64,000 bases of DNA from Cyanophora paradoxa (taxonomy: Eukaryota; Glaucocystophyceae; Cyanophorales; Cyanophoraceae). Position numbers and translations under genes: made by a program. The notes under the pieces were generated by a model. That model saw nothing but the letters and a program-made list of their open reading frames with translations, had not been told where the DNA came from and ran no database searches. Each line of letters opens with the position of its first letter. Within the stretch, counting starts at the first letter, position 1. Positions 50,612 to 59,470 of the stretch are shown piece after piece. The stretch covers positions 1-64,000 of the forward strand of contig QPMI01000449.1 in the NCBI GenBank assembly GCA_004431415.1, in the 5' to 3' direction.

Positions 50612-52849
50612 ATGGGTGGTCCAGGACAGCAAGACGCCGATGCAGAGGAAGCCCCGTCGGTACGTTATTCGCGCGCGCGAAAAATTGTGACGGACGGGAG
50701 AGCGAAACAGAAGCGAGCTTCGGGGCACAACGAGCTCGAGCAATCACGTTGTGGGAGGCCAGTCGAGCATGCACAGCCCGGTCTGTTCCCGCGAGCACTG
50801 CGCGCACCGAGCTCGAGCTCGCGATGGGAAGGCTCTGACCCGCGGCCCGGGGCCGGCCGAAGTCAAATTCGTGGTCAGAGCACACACGCAATATTTCGAC
50901 TACAGATGCGCTCCAGAGCGCGGAGAACGCATCCTCATCACTGGTCCGTGGTGCGATTGGAAAGTCGACTTTGCCTACAAGATGGATTTCAGCCGTTTCA
51001 GGTTCGCGCGCCTATATATGTATTTCTCACAGCTAGCGCTGCAGCTTAGCTCAGCGGCTTTGCGCAAGCGCGGATGCATCGTCTTGAGCTCTACTGAGAA
51101 TTTGCTGCAGGTCGACGTCGTATTTCGACGCTAATATCTGGACGATCGATCTCTCGCCGAGCGTTCTCCGTCGTCCAGGCGAGCCCTTCGAATTCCATTA
51201 CAAGGTCTGCCCGACCCAGATCCCGCGGCCGGAGCCTCATGACCAGGCCGCGCAACTTGCACCTGCGCTAATATACGGAGCCCATTGGTGTTCTCCACCG
51301 TTTTCGATCAGTATGTTCGGGCGGACGATTGTTCCGATAATACACGCGCTCGTTGGGAGTGGGGCAAAGATGAGGTAAGCGGTATTCTCTTTTACAAGTG
51401 AGGTTTGCCCCCAGCGTCCTTTGCAAAGATCGAGACGGCTTCGTGAGCAGGTGCGGGTTCTGAATGCGCGATATATCCCGCGCGACAATGTTGTTGACGA
51501 CGGCTGGTTTGGATACCGTGCGCCTTGGCGCCTGGCGTTTTGCTATTTTTCGACGGAATGCGCTTTCCAGAATCGAAATCGTATCGGAATGTTTTGGCGC
51601 ATCCGATTTCGCCTTCGGGTCAGCCGCACGACGAGATCTGGTTTTACGAAGCGCACTGGCGCTACTATGCGTTCACAAACTTCTACGAGGTGCTTACACC
51701 ATCTACGCATTGTGCTTCTATATAGCTAGTGAAATATCATATCAATAATCGTCAATTTAAATTCCAGGGATCCCCCTTCGATCTGGAGTGGTTCGACTTC
51801 TCGACAAAGAAAGCAGGAACCGGTACCGGCCCTCAAATTCGCTGGAAAACGGTTGAGCATTATTATCAGGTATTATCAGGCAAAGAAAAAATGAATACAA
51901 ACAGCTGCAGCGCAGTCTCATTCGTTGTTCCGCAGGCCCAGAAATTCCGCACCCGCAATGTGGACGTTGCCGAGCGAGTTTGCTCGGCTGCATCCCCTCG
52001 CGCCGCGCTCAACCTCGCTCGCGAGGCCGGCACGAAGGAGCTAATGCGGCCGGATTGGGACGAGTATCGAAAGTTCGTGATGTACGTCGCGGTCTTCGCC
52101 AAGTTCTACCAGAACCAGCGGCTTCGGGATATGGTGCGTCGTTAAATTCAAAGGGGCGTATGTAAACGCGGAAATTAAACTAGGCTTGCGGTTTCAAAGG
52201 GGCGTACGTAAAAGCGGAAATTAAACTAGGCTTGCGGTTTCAAAGGGGCGTATGTAAACGCGGAAATTAAACTAGGCTTGCGGTTTCAAAGTGCTTGCGG
52301 TTTCAAAGGGGCGTACGTAAACGCGGAAATTAAACTAGGCTTGCGGTTTCAAAGGGGCGTACGTAAACGCGGAAATTAAACTAGGCTTGCGGTTTCAAAG
52401 GGGCGTACGTAAACGCGGAAATTAAACTAGGCTTGCGGTTTCAAAGGGGCGTACGTAAACGCGGAAATTAAACTAGGCTTGCGGTTTCAAAGGGGCGTAC
52501 GTAAACGCGGAAATTAAACTAGGCTTGCGGTTTCAAAGGGGCGTATGTAAACGCGGAAATTAAACTAGGCTTGCGGTTTCAAAGGGGCGTATGTAAACGC
52601 GGAAATTAAACTAGGCTTGCGGTTTCGCAGCTGCTGGCTACGGGGACCAAGAAGCTGGTGGAGCGCACGGCCAACGACCGCTACTGGGGCGACGGCGGCG
52701 ACGGGAGCGGCCAGAACCAGCTGGGGGAGATCCTCATGGAGGTGCGCATGCGTACGGGTCCTTCTTTGCATCTCAGATATATATTACTAGTTAGATTCTA
52801 ATTGCTTCATTTGCGCGCGCAGGTCCGCAGGATGTTGCGCCGATCGTAG
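50612..52849 (+). CDS. NADAR-domain protein 2 with an N-terminal starch-binding-like (CBM20/48-like) domain
   Basis: ATG at 50612 gives MGGPGQQDADAEEAPS, then a GTACG intron. Next exons read FVVRAHTQYFDYRCAPERGE, RILITGPWCDWKVDFAYKMD and, after an intron, NIWTIDLSPSVLRRPGEPFE, FHYKV. The order (GE-x-ITG-x-W ... W-x-x-DL ... FEFHYKV) resembles CBM20/CBM48 polysaccharide-binding domains. The C-terminal half is a full NADAR domain: HDEIWFYEAHWRYYAFTNFY, QIRWKTVEHYYQ, AQKFRTRNVDVAERV with PRAALNLAREAGTKELM and DEYRKFVMYVAVFAKFYQNQ, then ERTANDRYWGDGGDGSGQ, NQLGEILMEVR, ending MLRRS TAG at 52847. The intron splitting the NADAR domain (52135-52630) consists almost wholly of a 46-bp tandem repeat. 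Very close to NADAR 1 in the last exon, so probably an old duplicate. Exons between 51240 and 51510 are unclear. Confidence 0.75.
52149..52625 (+). repeat. 46-bp minisatellite, ten copies, confined to an intron
   Basis: Unit CAAAGGGGCGTACGTAAACG (first 20 of 46 nt) and so on to GCTTGCGGTTT, repeated ten times with one- or two-base variants (TATG/TACG) and one 17-nt partial copy after unit three. The array begins 14 nt after the GTGCGTCG donor and ends directly at the CGCAG acceptor. No unique spacers separate the units. Confidence 0.97.
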
Positions 52850-53280
52850 GAGAGCGCGCGTATGCTTGAGCTTATCATGGCTGTCCCTTGAGACTCCGAG
52901 ATTTGCAATTGGTTTCGTCATCTTCCTGTCGCATATGCATGTGCCATTCATAAACCGCCAAATGATATTTTGAGATGCTTGCATGTGCTCGCCGCAAGAG
53001 CGGGGCAGTAAGGGAGGTGCACAACGCATATGGGTCCAAGCAACGGCTCATCTAGATCTAGCTATAGAAAAGAGAATGCAGGGCCAGATAAGCGCGTGAG
53101 CAATTTCGGTGATTCAAACAAAGTCACGGGAACGTATACGCGTACAAACAACTATTTTATTTGAATACTTCGAACATATCTACGCAGCTGCAGCTGCTTT
53201 AGAACGTAGTACGGTGCACTGCAGCTGCTTTTATCGATCCAGCTGATGAAATCTTTAGCCCCAGCTCAACTTCAAAGCTT
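52850..53280. other. Convergent intergenic region
   Basis: 3' regions of NADAR 2 (+) and PARP A (-). AT-rich with CTGCAG words at 53180-53230. No gene supported. Confidence 0.4.
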
Positions 53281-56200
53281 TCAGCGCTCGCGGTAGAGAA
53301 CCATTCCGACGGGAAGCGCCGCGCGGTCCGTGTAGACGCAGAACTGTCGAGGAGTGAGCTTTTATTGTAAATTTATATAGTTGAGAGTTGATACCTCGGG
53401 ATAGTTGAGACGCCCGCCCACCTCGCCCTTCACGGAGTCGAACCCTTCCAATTGTGATAAGCGATGAAGTCATGTCTTAAGCTTCTGGGAAAGGTACTTG
53501 GTACCGGGGGGCGGGGTCTCCCAGCGGATCTCGTCCTTGACGGTAGAGTAGACGCGCCCAAGCGCCACCTTGCAGAGCAGCATGGCGCGGATCTGCGCGT
53601 TACAAACGATAAGAAAATACTTCAATCAGGTTTCATAGTCATAAGGTGGTAGAATTTGCGGTATTAGAAGGTACTAGGTACTAGAATTGCCTTTTGTTTG
53701 TTGCCCTTCATTTCCAGAGGGTAGTCAAATGCCTTGCTGGTGTGCTCCGCGAAATAAATACCGCGCCCTGGTCGCTCATGCCGAATGAGGCCTCAGTTGA
53801 TCAGGCACGATCAGATTTATAACTCTTGGGACTAAAAGTCGCACCCCATCCGAGATTGTAGCGCGAGAAGACCGCAAAGTTTAGATCAAACCCCTGCAAA
53901 TCATGATCATGATCGCGAGCTCGATCCGGCAAAAATCCATCACACCCGCTCGACGATCGAGCACGCCGCGCAGTCTCCGCAGCGGCTGCGTGCACATTCG
54001 AGAGCTCCAGAGAATCCAGTCCCGTGCCATGCAGTTATCTGTGGTACGACCGCGAGATTCGAATTCATGCTCGTGCTGTACGTTTTTTTGCAAAAGCCCA
54101 ACCGGGCAATGTTCATATTAATGACAACAACCGCCGCCCCGTCGTTAACGTCGACATGGGGGGGCACCTAGGCTAGCTCTGAGGCTCTGCGGCATAGAGG
54201 GAAGACGTCCTGCTATCTTATCCTAGCTGGGAGCTATCGATCTGCGGCTTTAGGAGGGCCTGAGGCGTTGGTGTTCTTGGTCCTGTGGAAAAGGAGGGGA
54301 GGGGGAAGGCGAGGCGCACGGGGTGCGGGAGGTCGGCAGGGGGCGAGGCGTAGGGAGGGGGAGAAGGGCAGGGAGTGGGGTACACGGAGCGCTGGAGGAT
54401 GGCGGGAGTGAGGCGCTGGAATCGGGAAGCTGGGGGGGCGGGCAGGAAGGGTGACGGGCTGGGAGCGGGGCGGGCGCTGGAGCCGGAGGGCAGGGGCGGG
54501 GTGCTGGAGCAGGAGGGCAGGGCGGAGCGCTGGAGCAGGAGGGCGGGGGCGGGGCGCTGGAGCCGGAGGGCGAGGGCGGGGAGCTGGAGCTGGGGGCGGG
54601 GCGGGCGCTGGAGCCGAAGGGCGGGGCGGGGCGCTGGAGCCGGAGGGCAGGGCGGGGCGCTGGGCGGGAGGGCGGGGCGGGAGCTGGAGCCGGAGGGCGG
54701 GGCGGGGCGCTAGAGCCGGAGGCGGGGGCGGGGAGCTGGAGCTGGGGGCGGGGCGGGGCGCTGGAGCCGAAGGGCGGGGCGGGGCGCTGGGGCGGGAGGG
54801 CGGGGCGGGGCGCAGGAGCCAGAGGGCGAGGGCGGGGCGCTGGGCCGGAGGGCGGGGGCGGGGAGCTGGAGCTGGGGGCGGGGCGGGGCGCTGGAGCCGA
54901 AGGGCGGGGCGGGGGGCTGGAGCCGGAGGGCGGGGCGGGGCGCTGGGGCGGAGGGCGGGGCGGGGCGCTGGAGCCGGAGGCGGGGCGGGCGCTGGGCGGG
55001 AGGGCGGGGCGGGAGCTGGAGCCGGAGGGCGGGGCGGGGCGCTAGAGCTGGAGGGCGGGGCGGGATGCTGGAGCCGAAGGGCGGGGGCGGGGAGCTGGAG
55101 CCGGAGGGCGAGGGCGGGGCGCTGGGGCGGGAGGGCGGGGGCGGGGCGCAGGAGCCGGAGGGCGAGGGCGGGGCGCTGGGGCCGGAGGTGGGGGCGGGGA
55201 GCTGGAGCTGGGGGGCGGGGCGGGCGCTGGAGCCGAAGGGCGGGGCGGGCGCTGGAGCCGGAGGGCGAGGGCGGGGCGCTGGGGCGGGAGGCGGGGGCCG
55301 GCTTGAAGGCCGGGTCCGGGCGGGCCTCGTCTGGCTCGGACTGCGGACGGGGGGCAGGGGTCCGAGCGTACACGCTTCTGTACCGGCCTCGGGGGGGAGG
55401 AGCCCAGGCGGGCGCCCTTTGGGCCCAGTCCGGGGGAAAGGGGGCGGGGGCGTGGGCCCGCGGGGCCTGGGCGCCGGCGAGCGTCGCGCAAGCACGGTCT
55501 ACGTCGTTCGCCGGGCATGGCGGCGACATCCGGTGTGTCGTCCGTGGATGATCGGCTCATGTCTGCGGTGTGACAGGCAGCGAGTGAGTGTCCGCATCGG
55601 GGCGCAATGCGCGGGGACTGGGCGGCAGTTCAGTTGCTTAAGAGCTCTTATCTTCTATCGGGAGAGGCAGGGCGAGTGCTTTGCGCTCCGCGCAGGGCGC
55701 AGGTGAGGTCCGGGGGTCCGTGGAATTCAAAAAAGATGACGCGGCGAGGTTGGCGGGGCTGCCTGGCGCTCCGGGGGCGGGCTATCGACTTCGGCGGTCG
55801 CGCTTGGTGATGATGTGCTCGTGTCGGCTGTCCGTGCACGCCCGGCTGGTCTATCTAGCGCGTTCTGGCTACGGGGGTCGGGTGGAGCTGGCGCGCGACT
55901 TTCCGAGCAGCTTGACACGCAGCGTTATCAGGAACCCACGGGTGGGAAACCTGGCCCGCTGCGCCGCCGTAATCGTCGCGCTACCGCAAATTTTCCGTAC
56001 CCCCGTAATGTCGCTCGTGCTGTACGTATACGTAACAGCGCAAGTTATAAATAATTATAAGCAGCAGCGGAGCTCTCGCAGCAGGCGCGTGCACGTGCGC
56101 GGCGCGTGAGATCGACTGAGCATACGCATGCGCAGCGGTTGGCGCGGCATGAGCTCGCGATCGCACCTCGTTGCGGCTGGCCCCGCTCTGCTCTAACTGC

Positions 56201-56346
56201 TTGCCGTACGTTTCGAACCGCTCGACAAGACCCGGGCCGGCCGAAAGCGAATAGGCGCCGAGAATGTCGACACGCTGGTCGATGCGCCCCTTCGCCCAGT
56301 CCTTCCGAAAGCGGCGAACAATCGCGATCTCCTGCGAGTTCTCCAT
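53281..56346 (-). CDS. PARP-type ADP-ribosyltransferase A (H-Y-E triad)
   Basis: The PARP catalytic domain transfers ADP-ribose from NAD+. Exons: start ATG at 56346, MENSQEIAIVRRFRKDWAKG, RIDQRVDILGAY, LVERFETYGKQLEQSGASRN-E at 56168; a 2,128-nt intron (56166-54039); ITAWHGTGFSGALECARSRC, GDCAACSIVER; then GFDLNFAVFSRYNLGW, GRGIYFAEHTSKAFDYPLEM, AMLLCKVALGRVYSTVKDE, DSVKGEVGGRLNYPE, FCVYTDRAALPVGMVLYRER, TGA at 53281. His (WHGT), Tyr (GIYFAEH) and Glu (LNYPEF, aligned with the glutamate of the catalytic triad) are all present, so activity is plausible. The C-x(n)-C-x2-C-S-I insert before GFD is typical of the small fungal/plant-type PARP-like domain. No other domain seen. The long intron holds a G-rich minisatellite. 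Head-to-head with PARP B, 385 bp between starts. Confidence 0.8.
54380..55310. repeat. G-rich minisatellite within the long PARP A intron
   Basis: Irregular tandem units of about 20-30 bp built from GGGCGGGGCGCTGGAGCCGG and GGGGAGCTGGAGCTGGGG, about 900 bp in all. All three frames are open on one or both strands, giving artefactual Pro/Ala/Arg-rich frames up to 431 codons. Many GGGG runs suggest G-quadruplex potential on the plus strand, which is the non-coding strand of PARP A. Confidence 0.9.
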
Positions 56347-56730
56347 CGCGATATCGATCGGGCGGCGGGAAGCGCACGGCCCGAACGGAGTGATTGGGCC
56401 GGAACTGTGGGACGGAGAGCTGCGGCTGTTCGAAACCGCAAGTTTCGGCCGAGCTAAATTTAAGAAGAGAAAAAAGAGGAGCCGCGCAAAAATCAGGTCA
56501 AGTTTTTTTTTTAACGTCCCTTCGGCGAGAGTCGCAGAAACAGAGCGATGGAGAGTACAAAACGAGGGGGAAATGGAGAGGGAAAGAACGTTGAGAGAAG
56601 CAACCGCGAGTTTCGGCCGAAGAAAACCGAAGTTGCAAAAATTACGGCAGTTATAAATTACAGTCAGCAAGTAGCCTGAATTTTGGGAGAGCGGAGATTT
56701 AAATTTCGAGGCTGCGGGGAGAGCGCAAAA

Positions 56731-57962
56731 ATGAGCTGCACCGCAGCCGGCTGCACCCGCGACGCCCAGCCTTTGAAGGCGCACTGCGGGTCTCGGTTCT
56801 GCCAGCTGGCGCTCGGGTTGACCGGTTCGTTCATGAAAAGATGCCGGCGCTACGCGGGGCCTTCAGCAACGAGCACGCCGTGACGAGCCTCCGCGCAGGT
56901 GCGAGGCTTCTCTGCGCGCGACCGGGTTGCGGCGCCGCTTGCGCGACGGACACCGCAAGCCGCCGGGTGTTCGACTACTGTTCGCTGCGCTGCGGTGCTC
57001 CTGGATATGGTCTATGTAAATGTGCGGTGCTCGCCTGATTGTGATCTCAATTTTTGGCGCAGGGCAAAAGGCAGTGGAGGGAAGCCCACAGCACAAGGAC
57101 TCGACTGGCGCTGTCCTCACGCTGCTGCCCCCCACGCATCCCTCGCACGCTTCTGTCTCGCAGCAGGTGCTTTCGCATTGCGCTCACCTTGCGATATTCA
57201 CTGGCCATGGTTGGGTTCTGCTCGCACTAAAAGCTGCGTCGCGCGCTCTTTCCTCAGTTCCGAAAATCTTTGCCGAGTAAAACCGTCCTGGCGGTTATTC
57301 GAATCAAATGCGCGCCAGCCATAGCCGCGCGGTATGCCATTATGTATGTCGATATCGCCGCAAATTTTGCATGTAGCTTTAGCGAGTTTCGCAGGTACGC
57401 GCAGCGCTTGGCGCAGGTGGGCAACGAGCGGCGGCGCTGGCACGGCGCGAGGTCGATGGCGTGCAGCATCGGCGACCGCGGCAGCCTAGCGCCGTGCTCG
57501 TCTTCCGGCTGCAACGTCTGTAGCATCCTCCGCCAAGGATTCCTGGTGTCCCGAGCAAGCTCGGGTGGCCTGCAGCACGGGCCTGGCACGTACTTTACAT
57601 CGACCGCCAACTACTCGGATGGCTACTACGTCTCCTCGGCAAACTGGACGACCCACGGCGCCGTAAAGTACATTTTCCTCGCCAAGGCACGTTCTCTTTT
57701 ACTAAGTTAGCTTTAAATCTATAGGACACCTGATTAAAATCTCATGTCTTTCTATAGGACACCCAGTGCAAGCAAATCTTGCCCGACAGGGCAGAGTCTA
57801 AACTGAGATCTATCTCTTCATGTTCTTCTTTCCGCTAAATGCCGCGTTCGGCAGGTGGCCGTGGGACCGCTGGGGGCGGGCGGCGTGACCGTGAACGGGC
57901 ATATGGTGGTGACGCGCACCGACGACGCCTCGCTCCCCACCTACCTCGTCGTCTACAAGTGA
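56731..57962 (+). CDS. PARP-type ADP-ribosyltransferase B with N-terminal Cys clusters (H-Y-H)
   Basis: ATG at 56731. The N-terminus has two Cys-rich segments that look zinc-binding: SCTAAGCTRDAQPLKAHCGS with RFCQ and, after an intron, LCARPGCGAACATDTASRRV, FDYCSLRC. A linker (QKAVEGSPQHKDSTGAVL) follows, then the PARP domain: KTVLAVIRIKCAP, FSEFRRYAQRLAQVGNERRR, WHGARSMACSIGDRGSLAPC, SSSGCNVCSILRQGF, GPGTYFTSTANYSDGYYVSS, HGAVKYIFLAK. A GC-AG intron (57687-57854) leads to the last exon VAVGPLGAGGVTVNGHMVVT, then DDASLPTYLVVYK, TGA. His and Tyr of the triad are present, but the Glu position (as in NEYIVY) is His in NGHMVV. Members without that Glu are mono-ADP-ribosyltransferases or inactive. 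A second copy of the last exon lies downstream. Confidence 0.8.
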
Positions 57963-58810
57963 GGCCTAGGGGCCTGTGGGATGCGAAAGGCTTCGTTGGC
58001 CCGAAATCGTTCAGCGCTTTGGTTGCTCAGCTTCGAATTCAATTCGATTTCGATGTGCCCCACACTGATTAGAAGTGCGCCGTGCTTGAATTCGAATTTT
58101 CGAATGCAGAATCCAAACTAAATCGTGATGAAGGGCGTACACAGCGCTGCGGGGGCCCCGGCCGGGGGGGGGGGGGGGGGGGGGCAGCTGCATGCACATG
58201 GCACTATTGATTATCAAGCACACTGTGACAGTTTCAGGCTTGACAGTTTCAGGCTTAAAATGTCACACTGTGACACTGTGACAGTTTTTCACACTGTGGC
58301 AAATTCGTTTTCATCGATCTCCTCTAGATCTAGATCTCTCTTCATGTTTTTCTTTCGGTTTAAAGTAGCGTTCGCCAGGTGGCAGTGGGGCCGCTGGGGG
58401 CGCCGGCGGGCGGCGTGACCGTGAACGGGCACATGGTGGTGACCCGCACCGACGACGCCTCGCTCCCCACCTACCTCGTCGTCTACAAGTGAGGCCGAGG
58501 GGCCTGTAGACTGCGGCAAGCTTTTAAAAAATATATGTCGGCGCGAAATCATTCAGCGTTTTTTCGCTTAGGTTTAAATCGAGTTTGATGTGCCTCACAT
58601 CGAGTTTGATGTGCCTCACACTGATTAGAAGTGCGCCGTGCCTAAATTCGAATATTCGAAGGCAGAATCCAAACTAAATCGTGATGTATAAGGGCATACA
58701 CAGCGCTGCGGGGGCCCCGGCCCGGGCTGCCCAAGGGGGCAGCCGCATGCACGTGCACACGGCACTCCGGATCCACTCTTTATAATCGAGCACAGCTTCA
58801 GGCTTGCTAT
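57813..58810 (+). repeat. ~524-bp tandem duplication of the PARP B terminal exon and 3' UTR
   Basis: Copy 1 runs from 57813 to about 58260, copy 2 from 58337 to about 58810. Both start TCTCTTCATGTT and include the acceptor, the whole last coding exon, the stop and a 3' stretch (CACACTGATTAGAAGTGCGC; GCAGAATCCAAACTAAATCG). The non-coding parts have drifted strongly, including a poly-G block only in copy 1; the coding parts have not. Confidence 0.93.
58379..58492 (+). CDS. Alternative terminal exon of PARP B
   Basis: Preceded by a CCAG acceptor and in the same phase as the first terminal exon, so it could be spliced to the GC donor at 57687 in its place. It encodes the same peptide as 57855-57962 with two extra residues (GAPAGGVTV for GAGGVTV). 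Apart from that 6-bp insertion I count four base differences, all synonymous, which points to selection on both copies. Confidence 0.7.
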   Translation: MAVGPLGAPAGGVTVNGHMVVTRTDDASLPTYLVVYK

Positions 58811-58922
58811 CAACACACTGGTTACGCTGCAACACTCGCAAAGAGTAATAAGATAAGGGTTTGCACATATTTTATAAATTAATTCGACTTCCACTTTCGA
58901 ATTCAAGAGCTCCGCTCCTGGC

Positions 58923-59470
58923 TCAGGAGTGCTCCAAAGCAGGATCCGACGCCGCGGGCTTGAGCTGGCCATGGGCATGGGGATGGACCGCGAGTTCCAG
59001 CGCCGGCGCCGGGCCGAGGGCGGCGAGGGCGCCGGAGCTGCGGCGCGTCTTGGGGTGCCCCTCCGCGAGCCGGCCCCGCCTGATCGCCAGCGCCCTCTGC
59101 AGAACGATGGGATTAGCTATATAGCCGTCTCGGCCTCGGCAAGACCTCGGCGAGACTTGCTCTCGTCCTATAGCTGCTAGGCTAAGTGATATGCACGACA
59201 AACGGCCTCGGGCAATTATGCGCGCCCTAGGCCTTGGCCAAGGCCTAGGCCTCGGCTAAGCCTCGGGCAGGGCGAGCCGAGGCCTCAGCCAGCGCCCGCC
59301 GCGCACCTCGAGGTGGGCGCGGGCCTGCTGCGGGTCTCCCCGCGCGGCGGCGAGGGCGCCCATCGCGTGCAGCGTCTCCGCCATGCATATGTCCGGGTGG
59401 GGCGCCCCCGGAGCCCTCTCCCATGGCCAGACCGAGAGCGCGTCCTGTACAAGGAGAAAGGGGGAGGTGG
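58923..59470 (-). CDS. Tetratricopeptide protein, kinesin-light-chain type (3' end only)
   Basis: Two exons. The upstream one (from ~59443) reads DALSVWPWE, HPDICMAETLHAMGALAAAR, GDPQQARAHLE. A GTGCGCGG intron with a GCTAATC branch motif and TCTGCAG acceptor leads to RALAIRRGRLAEGHPKTRRS, SGALAALG and a tail ending at 58923. The spacing (HPD...A-TL--MG-L---GD---A---LERAL-I----L--GHP-T) is that of kinesin-light-chain/NPHP3-like TPRs, which mediate protein-protein contacts. Upstream exons beyond the G-rich tract at 59520-59600 were not recognised, so the full length and partners are unknown. Confidence 0.6.

Noticed and set aside
52149-52625. CRISPR-like array
   Set aside because: Units are directly adjacent with no unique spacers, and the array lies inside a eukaryotic intron.
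54234-55529. A 431-codon Pro/Ala/Arg-rich protein
   Set aside because: Several frames are open through the same DNA because it is a G-rich minisatellite; composition follows the repeat and no domain is present.
46755-58492. Calling the PARP/NADAR cluster a DarTG-type toxin-antitoxin system
   Set aside because: The transferases are PARP-type, not DarT-type, all genes are intron-bearing nuclear genes, and no evidence of toxicity or neutralisation can be read from sequence.
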